64,000 nt of DNA, from contig NZ_JBGCCT010000010.1 of the NCBI RefSeq assembly GCF_041260665.1, forward strand, positions 276,410 through 340,409, read 5' to 3'. The position numbers and the translations under genes are program-made. Origin of the DNA: Catenulispora sp. GP43. GTDB taxonomy: Bacteria > Actinomycetota > Actinomycetes > Streptomycetales > Catenulisporaceae. This document shows positions 33,691 through 41,886 of this stretch, piece by piece (position 1 is the stretch's first letter; every line of letters starts with the position of its first letter). Below the pieces are notes generated by a model. That model did no database searches, was not told the DNA's origin, and saw only the letters and a program-made list of their open reading frames with translations.

Positions 33691-33727
33691 CTGTTTCAAC
33701 CCCCACGAAGCGGCCGCGCCGCGCAGC

Positions 33728-34270
33728 CTAGAGGGCAGGAGGGTATCGGACGCCGAACCACTGCTCGGCACCGTACTCCTCGAAGCGGTCTACCTCGGCG
33801 AAGCCCAGCTTCGTCGCCAGGCGCCGGGAGGGGATGTTGGCCTCCTGTGTGCACAGGACCACCGGCTCGCCGGGGCGGACGGTGGCGACCCAGTCCAGGA
33901 CCGCCGTGCACGCCTCGGCGGCGTAGCCCTGGCCCCAGGCGTGCGGCAGGAACATGTAGCCCAGCTCGGTCTCGTTCGCCTCGGGGCGGACGTGGCCCGG
34001 GTGCACCGCGGCGCGGCGGTCGAGGGTGATCAGGCCGATCATCGCGCCGTCGCGTTCGATCACGAAGAAGCCGAAGCGCCGGCCGGGGATCTCCGGTGCG
34101 GTGCGCTCCAGTTCGTCGCGCGATTGGGCGCCGCCGACGTAGGTCCCGACTTCCGGCGAGGCGAACAGGTCGATGATCGTCGCGCGGTCGCGGGCCTCGG
34201 TCTGGCGCAGGACGAGCCGCTCGGTCCTGATCGGGCCGGGCGGCCAGGGGTTGGGAGCGGGGTCGGTCAT
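33728..34270 (-). CDS. GNAT N-acetyltransferase, RimJ/RimL-like
   Basis: 180 residues. Starts with the RimJ/RimL pattern IRTERLVLRQTEARD. Beta strands FGFFVIERDGAMIGLITL and ELGYMFLPHAWGQGYAAEAC contain the acetyl-CoA loop (Q/R-x-x-G-x-G/A: WGQGYA). NIPSRRLATKLGF near the C-terminus is a second hallmark. Acetylates an amino group of a protein or small molecule using acetyl-CoA. Separate transcription unit; the upstream CxxC protein gene starts 37 bp after its stop. Confidence 0.9.
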   Translation of the reverse strand: MTDPAPNPWPPGPIRTERLVLRQTEARDRATIIDLFASPEVGTYVGGAQSRDELERTAPEIPGRRFGFFVIERDGAMIGLITLDRRAAVHPGHVRPEANETELGYMFLPHAWGQGYAAEACTAVLDWVATVRPGEPVVLCTQEANIPSRRLATKLGFAEVDRFEEYGAEQWFGVRYPPAL

Positions 34271-34413
34271 GGAGGGCCAATTTATCGCATAAGACGCGCT
34301 GAATCAGCTTTCGGGACCGGCCGGCCGCTCAGCCGCTTCCTGACGCTGACGGCACTGCGTCACCGCGCGAACAGCCCCGGCATCACAACGGATGCCGAGG
34401 CTCGACAAACCTC

Positions 34414-35472
34414 TCAGGCGTGCGCCATCTCCTCGCGCACTGCCGCGGCGAACGCGTCGATGTCCGCCTCGGTGGTGTCGAACGAGCACATCCAGCGCAC
34501 CTCGCCGGTGTGCTCGTTCCAGGTGTAGAAGCGGAAGCGCTTCTGCAGGCGCTCGGTGACCTCGCGCGGCAGGATCGCGAAGACCGCGTTCGCCTGGACC
34601 TGCTGGGTGATGCTCACGCCCGGAACGTCGCGGACGGCCTCGGCCAGGCGCTGGGCCATGGCGTTGGCGTGCGAGGCGTTGCGGTGCCACAGGTCACCGG
34701 AGAGCAGGGCGTCGAACTGGGCCGAGATGAAGCGCATCTTGGAGGCCAGCTGCATAGACATCTTGCGCAGGTACATCACGCCGTGGGCGGCGTCGGGGTT
34801 CAGGACCACCACGCACTCCCCCGCCAGCAGGCCGTTCTTGGTGCCGCCGAAGCTCAGCACGTCCACGCCGGCGTCGGTGGTGAACTCGCGGAAGGGGCGG
34901 CCCAGGGTGGCGGCGGCGTTGCCCAGGCGGGAGCCGTCCAGGAACACCTTCATGCCGTGCTGGTGCGCGTGATCGCAGATCGCCTTGATCTCCTCGGGGG
35001 TGTAGCAGGTCCCGAGTTCGGTGGACTGGGTGATGGCCACGACCAGCGGCTGCGCGCGGTGCTGGTCGCCCCAGCCCCAGGCGTGGGTGTCGATCAGCTC
35101 GGGGGTGAGCTTGCCGTCGGGGGTGGGGACGGTCAGCAGCTTCAGGCCGCCGATCTTCTCCGGGGCGCCACACTCGTCGACGTTGATGTGCGCGGTGGCC
35201 GCGGCGATCACCGAGCCCCAGCGCTCGATCATCGCGTCCATCGCCACGACGTTGGCGCCGGTGCCGTTGAACACCGGGAAGGCCTCGGCGCGCGGCCCGA
35301 AGTGGCCCTTGAAGACGTCCTGCAGGTGCTCGGTGTAGGCGTCCTCGCCGTAGGAGATCTGGTGGCCGCCGTTGGCCACGGCGATCGCCTCCAGGATCTC
35401 GGGGTGGATCCCGGCGTAGTTGTCGCTGGCGAAACCGCGGTACTCGGGGTCGTGGCGGCGGGTGATGGTCAC
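34414..35472 (-). CDS. Threonine aldolase-family PLP enzyme (beta-eliminating lyase)
   Basis: 352 residues, fold-type I PLP enzyme. The PLP lysine is K212 in SFGGTKNG, and the cofactor-ring Asp is D179 in VFLDGSRLGNA. The N-terminus FASDNYAGIHPEILEAIAVA and the loop YGEDAYTEHL match low-specificity L-threonine aldolases, which split threonine into glycine and acetaldehyde. First seen here as the third gene of a minus-strand run DUF6421, SDR, aldolase, with 44 bp between SDR and aldolase. The run is probably one operon. Confidence 0.88.
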   Translation of the reverse strand: MTITRRHDPEYRGFASDNYAGIHPEILEAIAVANGGHQISYGEDAYTEHLQDVFKGHFGPRAEAFPVFNGTGANVVAMDAMIERWGSVIAAATAHINVDECGAPEKIGGLKLLTVPTPDGKLTPELIDTHAWGWGDQHRAQPLVVAITQSTELGTCYTPEEIKAICDHAHQHGMKVFLDGSRLGNAAATLGRPFREFTTDAGVDVLSFGGTKNGLLAGECVVVLNPDAAHGVMYLRKMSMQLASKMRFISAQFDALLSGDLWHRNASHANAMAQRLAEAVRDVPGVSITQQVQANAVFAILPREVTERLQKRFRFYTWNEHTGEVRWMCSFDTTEADIDAFAAAVREEMAHA

Positions 35473-35516
35473 GGTGTTCCTTCAGGCCTTCGGGGACGGA
35501 TCAGGTTCGGGGTGGG

Positions 35517-36230
35517 TCAGGGCGCCAGGCGCACGCGGGTGCCGTTGACCTCGGCGGCCGGGAGCGCGAACAGCTTCACGATCTCGGCGGCCAGGTCGTC
35601 CACGTGGGTGTAGCCGGGGAACTTGCCCTCCGGCTTGGCCTCCTTCATGGCGTCGGTCAGCAGGGCCTTGACGACCAGCACCACCGCGGCGGCGTTGTCG
35701 CCGGCCTTCTTGAAGCCGTCGGCCAGGGCCAGCGTCCAGGCCTCGGCGGCGGCCTTGGCCGCGCCGTAGGCGGCGTTGCCGGCGGTCGGCGCGGAGGCCG
35801 CGGTCGCCGAGATCAGCACGAAGCGGCCGTCGCCGGCGGCGTCGAGCGCCTCGTGGAACGCCAGCGAGGTGTGCTGCGTGGTCTGGATCAGCAGCTTGTG
35901 CAGCAGATCCCAGTCCTCGAGCTTGGACTCGCCGAAGCTCTTCGAGCCCCGCCAGCCGCCGACCAGGTGGATCACGCCGTCCACGCGGCCGTGCTCCTCC
36001 AGCACCTTGTCGGCGAACGCCTTGGTGGCCTCGGCTTCGAGCAGGTCCACCGCGGCCGGGACGGCGCGGCCCGGCCCGACGGCCAGGGCGGTGCCGCGCT
36101 CGGCGTTCTCGGTGGTGGTGTCGACGCCGATCACGGTCGCTCCGGCCGCGGTCAGCGCGCGGACCACCGCGCCGCCGGCGCCGCCGCCGGCGCCGGCCAC
36201 CACGACCACGGACTCGGTGTTCAGGCTCAT
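35517..36230 (-). CDS. Short-chain dehydrogenase/reductase
   Basis: 237 residues from the ATG at 36230. Rossmann start VVVVAGAGGGAGGAVVRAL; catalytic Tyr-Lys in YGAAKAAAEAW; VIHLVGGWRGSKSFGESKLE follows strand 4. A Ser occurs in LISATAAS before the Tyr, as required. The nucleotide loop is Gly/Ala-only rather than the common TGxxxGIG. NAD(P)-dependent oxidoreductase of unknown substrate. Sits between DUF6421 and threonine aldolase genes on the same strand. Confidence 0.87.
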   Translation of the reverse strand: MSLNTESVVVVAGAGGGAGGAVVRALTAAGATVIGVDTTTENAERGTALAVGPGRAVPAAVDLLEAEATKAFADKVLEEHGRVDGVIHLVGGWRGSKSFGESKLEDWDLLHKLLIQTTQHTSLAFHEALDAAGDGRFVLISATAASAPTAGNAAYGAAKAAAEAWTLALADGFKKAGDNAAAVVLVVKALLTDAMKEAKPEGKFPGYTHVDDLAAEIVKLFALPAAEVNGTRVRLAP

Positions 36231-36309
36231 TGCTGGAAGTCTCCTCATCGATGGTGCGGTGATGTACGGCGCCCGGTCGGGACGGCCAGGATATTGGTGC
36301 GCGCCGGGG

Positions 36310-38445
36310 TCAGCCCGTTACACCCCGGGTGGCCTCGATGACCGGCTTCAGCTTCTTGTTCAGGGCCTCGTAGAACATCGACAGCGGGAACTCGTCCGGC
36401 AGCACCGCGTCCACCAGGCCCTTGGGCGGGCCGTCCAGCGGCAGCGCGGCCGGGCCCTTGGCCCAGACCGAGTTCGGGTGCGGCGCGACATAGCCGGAGA
36501 CCAGCTGGTAGGCGGCCATCCAGTGCGCGGGCTTGGGCCGGTCGATGCCGTCCCGGTACAGCGTCTCCACCTCGGTGGCCAGCTCGACCACCGCGTCGGC
36601 GATCCGGGACCAGTCCACGGCCAGCCGGTTGTCGGTCCAGTGGATCAGGCCGTGCCGGTGCAGGTAGGCGAACAGCAGCTGGCCGCCCAGGCCGTCGTAG
36701 TTGCGGACCCGGCCGCCGGTGATCGGGAAGCGGAACAGGCGGTCGAACAGGATCGTGTACTGGACCAGGCGCGCGTGCGAGGCGCCGGCGGTGCCTTCGC
36801 GCTCCATGTCCACCGCGGCCCGGAAGGTCGTCAGGTCGCAGCGCAGCTCTTCCAGCGAGTACAGGAAGTACGGCATCCGCTGCTTGATCATGAACGGGTC
36901 GAAGGGCAGGTCGCCGTGGCTGTGCGTGCGGTCGTGGATCAGGTCCCAGAGCACGAACACCTCCTGCGTCAGCCGCTGGTCCTCCAGCAACCGCGCGGCG
37001 TCCGGCGGCAGCGACATCTTCAGGGTCGAGGCGGCCGCCGAGGTGACCATGCGGAAGCGCGCGGCCTCGCGGTCCTGCATGATGGCGCCCCAGGTGAACA
37101 CCGGGGTCTCACGGACCGCGACGGTCTCGGGGAACAGCACGGCGCTGTTGGTGTCGTAGCCGGCGGTGAAGGCGTCGGGGGCGACGAACTCGATCGGCAC
37201 GAACTGCGGGTTCGGGTACTTGTCCCGCTCCAGCTCGGCGATCCAGTCCGGCCACACGGTGCGGATGATCAGCGCCTCGAAGTTGCGGTCCAGGTTGCCG
37301 TTCTGCGTGTACATCGGGAACACCACGAGGTGCTCGCGGCCGTCCTCGCGCTGGGCGGCCGGGTGGAAGGCGTTCAGCGAGTCCAGGAAGTCCGGCACCC
37401 CGAAGCCGTCCTCGGCCCAGCGGAGCAGATCCTTGCCGAACGCGTCGAGGTAGTCGGCGTCGTGCGGGAAGTCCGGCGCCAGCGACTGCACGGCGGCGCC
37501 GATGCGCTCGGCCAGGGCCTCGGCGTTCGCGCGCTCGTTGCCCTCGGCCTCGAAGTCGATCGAGCCGTCCTTGGACTGCAGCGGCCGCAGCTCCTCGATG
37601 GCCGCCTTCAGGTCGCCGAAGGCCGCCGAGGAGGCGACCGGGTGCGGCTCGGCGTCCGCGCCGGCGGGCCGGGGCCGGCGCGAGGCCCAGGTGACGGCGT
37701 TGATCCAGAGCGCGCGGTGGTCGTAGTCGGCGATCGAGTCGTCGCCGAACATGTCGGAGTCGGCGAACACCGCGACCCGGCCCTTGCCGAAGCGCACGCC
37801 GACGGCCAGCGGCCGGTCCGCCGGGTCGGCGGTGGGCGAGGAGTTCAGCAGCGGGATGACGTCCGCGCCCTCGGCGGTGAACAGGGTGCCGGAGCGGTAG
37901 AAGCACGCCTCGGCGACGCCGGCCAGCACGTCCTCGGGCTCCAGGCGGCTCTCCGGCAGCGCGGCGCGCTCGGCCAGCACCCAGCGGGCGTTGCCCTGGT
38001 GGCGGCGGGTGGCGTCCTGCACGGTGAAGTGGTCCATGCCCACGCCGAAGCGGCCCAGCAGCGCGGCCAGGTTGGAGCCGTTGTCCTGCTCGGAGTCGGC
38101 CAGCAGCACCAGACCGCCGCCGGCGGCCACGTAGGCCTGCAGCACGTCCAGCTCGGCCGGGGTGAAGACCGGGGTCCCGACGCCGGTGGTGCGCTCGCGC
38201 GCCGGATCGGCCGGGTGCGCGATCACCAGCAGGTCGGAGCCGGCCAGCGACTCGGGGGTGAACGCCCCGCCCAGGTGCGCGGCGACGCTGTAGCCGCGCA
38301 CGCGCAGCAGGTCGGCGGCATGCGTGTAGCCGGCGTCGGCCGGGTTCACCGGGTTCATGGCCAGGGCTCGGGCCGGATCGATGGTCCAGGCCTCGCTATG
38401 AGCCTCGTCGAACAGGACTCGCAGGATTCCCGTGTGCTGCCGCAT
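36310..38445 (-). CDS. DUF6421 family protein with N-terminal GATase-like (DUF4350-like) domain
   Basis: 711 residues. The first ~260 residues resemble a flavodoxin/GATase-like Rossmann domain (VLFDEAHSEAWTIDP, LLVIAHPADP, AAGGGLVLLADSEQDNGSN, GKGRVAVFADSDMFGDDS). The rest is the large helical DUF6421 region, with VFPMYTQNGNLDRNFEALI, LIHDRTHSHGDLPFDPFM and VQYTILFDRLFRFPITGGRV. The conserved His/Asp-rich patch HDRTHSHGDLP could bind a metal. Function unknown. It leads an operon with an SDR and a threonine aldolase; the same three genes occur together in other actinomycetes to my knowledge. Confidence 0.8.
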   Translation of the reverse strand: MRQHTGILRVLFDEAHSEAWTIDPARALAMNPVNPADAGYTHAADLLRVRGYSVAAHLGGAFTPESLAGSDLLVIAHPADPARERTTGVGTPVFTPAELDVLQAYVAAGGGLVLLADSEQDNGSNLAALLGRFGVGMDHFTVQDATRRHQGNARWVLAERAALPESRLEPEDVLAGVAEACFYRSGTLFTAEGADVIPLLNSSPTADPADRPLAVGVRFGKGRVAVFADSDMFGDDSIADYDHRALWINAVTWASRRPRPAGADAEPHPVASSAAFGDLKAAIEELRPLQSKDGSIDFEAEGNERANAEALAERIGAAVQSLAPDFPHDADYLDAFGKDLLRWAEDGFGVPDFLDSLNAFHPAAQREDGREHLVVFPMYTQNGNLDRNFEALIIRTVWPDWIAELERDKYPNPQFVPIEFVAPDAFTAGYDTNSAVLFPETVAVRETPVFTWGAIMQDREAARFRMVTSAAASTLKMSLPPDAARLLEDQRLTQEVFVLWDLIHDRTHSHGDLPFDPFMIKQRMPYFLYSLEELRCDLTTFRAAVDMEREGTAGASHARLVQYTILFDRLFRFPITGGRVRNYDGLGGQLLFAYLHRHGLIHWTDNRLAVDWSRIADAVVELATEVETLYRDGIDRPKPAHWMAAYQLVSGYVAPHPNSVWAKGPAALPLDGPPKGLVDAVLPDEFPLSMFYEALNKKLKPVIEATRGVTG

Positions 38446-38670
38446 GTGTCACCTCGCCGGGGTCGGGATGACGGAACTCGTGATCCGATCATCAGACGTG
38501 TTGTGGAAGAAATGATGTGCGACCAGTCTATCGAAGAAAATCCTTCGGACTCAATCCTTGATCGCAGGAGTTACTTGCGCGCGATCTGGGTATAGGGGCG
38601 CGCCGATGCTTCCGCCGGGGTCCCCGGCGGCCCGTGTCGGTGATGTGCGAAGGGGTTCGCGCACACAGGT

Positions 38671-38704
38671 GCGCCCCGGATCTCTCGGGGGAGATCCGGG
38701 GCGC
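38671..38704 (-). terminator. Perfect 14-bp hairpin downstream of the oxidoreductase gene
   Basis: GCGCCCCGGATCTC (38671-38684), loop TCGGGG, GAGATCCGGGGCGC (38691-38704). Very stable, 27 bp after the oxidoreductase stop. No T run follows, as is common in high-GC actinobacteria. Confidence 0.75.
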
Positions 38705-38730
38705 GCGTATGCGGTTGGTGAGCTGGCGGG

Positions 38731-39705
38731 TCAGTCCTCGACGACCGTCAGTACGATCTTGCCGGAGGCCCGGTTCGTCTCCCCCAGCTCATGTGCCTTG
38801 GCCACCTCGGCCAGCGGGAACTCCGCCTCGATCACCGGACGCAGGCGACCCTCGGCCACCAGCGCGGCGATCGCGGTCATCCCGCCGAGATCCGGCTCGA
38901 CCAGCATGAAGTCGGCGACGATGTCGCGCTCGGCGGCGCGCGCCTTCATCTCCTCGTTGACGTCGTAGTTCAGCGCCACGAAGGTGCCGCCGGGGTTCAT
39001 GGTGCGCAGGGAGCGGTCGTAGTAGTCCCCGCCGATGGCGTCGATGACCACGTCGATGCCGGTGACGGTCTCGGCGAAGTCCACCTGGCGGTAGTCGATC
39101 ACCTCGTCGGCGCCGAGCTCGCGCAGGAAGTCGTGCTTGGCGGCGCTGGCGGTGCCGGTGACGTGCGCGCCGAGGGCCTTGGCGATCTGGACCGCGAGGT
39201 GGCCGACGCCGCCGGCCGCGGCGTGGATCAGCACCTTCTGACCCGGCTGGATCTTCGCGAAGTCGTGCAGGGCCTGGTAGGCGGTGAGCGAGGCCAGCGG
39301 GAGGGCGGCGGCCTGGACGTGGGACAGGCCGGCGGGCTTCAGGACGAACTGGCGGGAGGGCGCGGCGACGTACTCGCTGTAGCCGCCGGGGAAGCGCGGG
39401 AACAGCGGCATGCCGAAGACCTCGTCGCCCGGCTTGAACCGGGTCGCCCCGGGGCCGACCGCCTCCACCACGCCGGAGACGTCCCAGCCCAGGATCGGAC
39501 CCTGGTCGGTGAGGTCGGTCCGGCCTTCCCAGCCGCCGCGGGCGCGGGTCTTCCAGTCGACCGGGTTGATGGCCGCGGCGTGCACGCGGACCAGGATCTC
39601 GGTGCCTCCGGGCTGGGGCTTGGGGACGCGGGTCTCCTTCAGGACGCTCGCCGGGCCGGCCTCGGTGGCGACGATCGCTCGCATGGTGGTGATGTCTTCG
39701 TTCAT
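38731..39705 (-). CDS. Zinc-independent quinone oxidoreductase / NADP-dependent alcohol dehydrogenase (MDR family)
   Basis: 324 residues from the ATG at 39705. GroES-like N-domain (VRVHAAAINPVDWKTRARGG, GWDVSGVVEAVG, FKPGDEVFG) and a Rossmann domain with the quinone-reductase signature VLIHAAAGGVGHLAVQIAKALGA. The structural-zinc cysteines are absent, as in the quinone-reductase branch. Reduces quinones or enones with NADPH. Divergent from the GlxA-type regulator. An internal ATG (39684) is an alternative start because GGAGG lies only 1 bp before the first ATG. Confidence 0.9.
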   Translation of the reverse strand: MNEDITTMRAIVATEAGPASVLKETRVPKPQPGGTEILVRVHAAAINPVDWKTRARGGWEGRTDLTDQGPILGWDVSGVVEAVGPGATRFKPGDEVFGMPLFPRFPGGYSEYVAAPSRQFVLKPAGLSHVQAAALPLASLTAYQALHDFAKIQPGQKVLIHAAAGGVGHLAVQIAKALGAHVTGTASAAKHDFLRELGADEVIDYRQVDFAETVTGIDVVIDAIGGDYYDRSLRTMNPGGTFVALNYDVNEEMKARAAERDIVADFMLVEPDLGGMTAIAALVAEGRLRPVIEAEFPLAEVAKAHELGETNRASGKIVLTVVED

Positions 39706-39741
39706 GCCTCCACGGTCGCGGACCGGCCCCCTTCCCGACAG

Positions 39742-39776
39742 TGGCCCGATGGCCAACATGTGAAAGAATCGGGCCA
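39742..39776. promoter_or_regulatory. Inverted repeat TGGCCCGAT-N17-ATCGGGCCA ending on the regulator's start codon
   Basis: Perfect 9-bp arms. The right arm ends with the A of the ATG at 39776. In DNA it may be an operator shared by the divergent genes; in RNA it would fold the start codon into a stem. Confidence 0.5.
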
Positions 39777-40801
39777 TGGCTCATCTGACCGGCCCCTGCC
39801 GCACCACACCGTTGCCCGACGCCGACCCCGCGCGTCCCCGGCACCGCGTCGTGGTCCTGGCCCTCGACGGCGTGATCCCCTTCGACCTGGGCATCCCGGC
39901 GCGGCTGTTCGGCGCGGCGCCGGGGCCGGACCTGGAGCCCCTGTACGAGGTCGTGACCTGCGGGATCACCGCCGGTCCGGTCACCACCACCGAGGACTAC
40001 TCGCTGTACGTCGCGCACGGCGCCGAGGCGCTGGCCGAGGCGGACACGGTGATCGTGCCGCCGGCGTACCCGATCGTGGACGAGCTGGCCCACGGCGCTC
40101 CCCTGCCGCCGGAACTCGCCGAGGCGCTGGCCCGGATCCGTCCCGGCACCCGCAAGGTGGCGCTGTGCACGGGCGCCTACGTCTTCGCCGCCGCCGGGAT
40201 CCTCGACGGCCGCAAGGTCACCACGCACTGGCACCAGGCCGACCGGATGGAGGAGCTGTTCCCGGCCCTGTCCGTGGATCCGAACGTGCTGTTCATCGAC
40301 GACGGCGACGTCCTCACCTCCGCCGGCGTGGCCGCCGCCATCGACCTGTGCCTGCACATCATCCGCACCGACCACGGCAGCTCGGTGGCCAACGCGGCGG
40401 CGCGCGCCTGCGTGGTACCGCCGTCCCGCGACGGCGGGCAGGCGCAGTACATCGAACGGCCGGTCCCGGCCCCGGCGGCCACCGGCACCGGGCCGGCGCG
40501 CGCCTGGGCGCTGGAGCGGCTGCACGAGCCGCTGACGCTGCACGACATGGCCGGCCACGCGCGGATGAGCATCAGGACGTTCACGCGGCAGTTCCGCACC
40601 GAGACCGGGCAGAGCCCCGGACAGTGGCTCACGACGCAGCGGGTGGACCTGGCGCGGCATCTGCTGGAGGCCACCGACCTGCCGATCGACCGGGTCGCGG
40701 AGCAGGCGGGGTTCGGGACGGCGACGTCGATGCGCCAGCATCTGCGGGCTTCGGTGGGCGTGTCGCCGCAGGCTTATCGGCGGACGTTCGCGCGGGCCTG
40801 A
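39776..40801 (+). CDS. GlxA-family AraC-type regulator (DJ-1/PfpI plus AraC)
   Basis: 341 residues. DJ-1/PfpI-like sensor domain (about 20-190): VVVLALDGVIPFDLGIPARL, the elbow VALCTGAYVFAAAGILDG with a Cys at the usual position, then TTHWHQADRM. AraC HTH pair (about 235-335): LTLHDMAGHARMSIRTFTRQ and LPIDRVAEQAGFGTATSMRQ. Such proteins regulate divergent metabolic genes. The neighbouring oxidoreductase gene, 70 bp away, is the likely target. Confidence 0.92.
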   Translation: MAHLTGPCRTTPLPDADPARPRHRVVVLALDGVIPFDLGIPARLFGAAPGPDLEPLYEVVTCGITAGPVTTTEDYSLYVAHGAEALAEADTVIVPPAYPIVDELAHGAPLPPELAEALARIRPGTRKVALCTGAYVFAAAGILDGRKVTTHWHQADRMEELFPALSVDPNVLFIDDGDVLTSAGVAAAIDLCLHIIRTDHGSSVANAAARACVVPPSRDGGQAQYIERPVPAPAATGTGPARAWALERLHEPLTLHDMAGHARMSIRTFTRQFRTETGQSPGQWLTTQRVDLARHLLEATDLPIDRVAEQAGFGTATSMRQHLRASVGVSPQAYRRTFARA

Positions 40802-40844
40802 AAACCCGCTCGCGCCGCGGCGATCATCGCGGCAGGCTTCGGAC

Positions 40845-41864
40845 ATGGTCACTGTCGAATTCGTGCCCGGCCTGGAGCTGTCGCGGCGGTTCCACCTCGA
40901 GGCCGTGCTGCCGATCCTGGACGCCGAACTGCCCGGTCTGCCCCACGCGGCGGCGCGGCTGGGCAGCGGGTCGGAGGTGCTCGGGTTCGACACGGCGCGC
41001 TCGGCGGACCACGATTGGGGGCCGCGGTTGCAGCTGTTCCTGGCGGCTGATGACGTGGTGCGGTACCGCGATCGGCTGGTGTCAGCCTTCGAATATCAGC
41101 TTCCGAAGACGTTCCTCGGCTGTCCGACGCACTTGATCGACGTCGTGGGCGTCGACGACTGGCTCACCGGAGCGCTGGGATTCACGCCGTCGCGTGGAGT
41201 CACGACCACGGACTGGCTGGCCACGCCGACGCAGCGGCTGCTGGAGGTCACGGCCGGGGCGGTGTTCCATGACGGGCTCGGGCAGCTGACGGCGGATCGC
41301 GAGGCCCTGGCGTGGTATCCGCGCGATGTGTGGCTGTATGTACTGGCCTGCCAGTGGAAGCGGATCTCGCAGGAGGAGGCCTTCCTCGGGCGCTGCGGGG
41401 AGGTCGGGGACGAGCTCGGGTCGGCGGTGGTGTGCGCGCGGCTGGTTCGGGACCTGATGCGGCTGGTGCTTCTGATGGAGCGGCGGTATCCGCCGTACAG
41501 CAAGTGGCTGGGGTCGGCGTTCGCGCGCTGCGATGCGGCAGCGGTGCTCACGCCACCCATGACCGCCGCGCTGGCCGCGACGGACTGGAAGACACGGGAG
41601 CGGCATCTCGGGCAGGTCTATGAGCTGGTCGCCGAGCAACACAATCAGCTCGGATTCACCGAAGCGCTGGATCCGAGCACGCGGCTGTATTTCGAGCGGC
41701 CCTTTCAGGTCATCGGGGCGGACCGCTTTGTCCGTGCACTGATGGAGAAGGTCGCGGATGCGGATATCCGGGCCCTACCGCTGATCGGGGCGGTCGATCA
41801 GTTCGCGGACAGCACCGACTTCCTCGGCGACGGCGACCGCACTCGCAGTACGGTCGCCGCGTGA
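40845..41864 (+). CDS. DUF4037 domain protein (nucleotidyltransferase-like)
   Basis: 339 residues. The N-terminal part carries a nucleotidyltransferase-like G-S motif, ARLGSGSEVLGFDTARSADH then DWGPRLQLFLA, with acids at the expected metal positions. The helical C-terminal part, with WYPRDVWLYVLACQWKRISQ and AFLGRCGEVGDELGS, is the DUF4037 core. It could be a small-molecule adenylyltransferase similar to aminoglycoside nucleotidyltransferases; the substrate is unknown. ATG start, 43 bp after the GlxA-type gene; a GCCGCG/CGCGGC hairpin at 40814-40833 lies between and may separate them. Confidence 0.8.
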   Translation: MVTVEFVPGLELSRRFHLEAVLPILDAELPGLPHAAARLGSGSEVLGFDTARSADHDWGPRLQLFLAADDVVRYRDRLVSAFEYQLPKTFLGCPTHLIDVVGVDDWLTGALGFTPSRGVTTTDWLATPTQRLLEVTAGAVFHDGLGQLTADREALAWYPRDVWLYVLACQWKRISQEEAFLGRCGEVGDELGSAVVCARLVRDLMRLVLLMERRYPPYSKWLGSAFARCDAAAVLTPPMTAALAATDWKTRERHLGQVYELVAEQHNQLGFTEALDPSTRLYFERPFQVIGADRFVRALMEKVADADIRALPLIGAVDQFADSTDFLGDGDRTRSTVAA

Positions 41865-41886
41865 GACGGTGCTCAGCCCTCAGCCC

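Noticed and set aside
38500..38595. Short plus-strand frame MMCDQSIEENPSDSILDRRS... before a TAG
   Set aside because: Non-biased codons, no clear ribosome site, and it is the tail of a long shadow frame of DUF6421.
40814..40833. GCCGCG/CGCGGC hairpin after the GlxA-type gene
   Set aside because: Only 6 bp with an 8-base loop; mentioned as a possible terminator but not strong enough to call.
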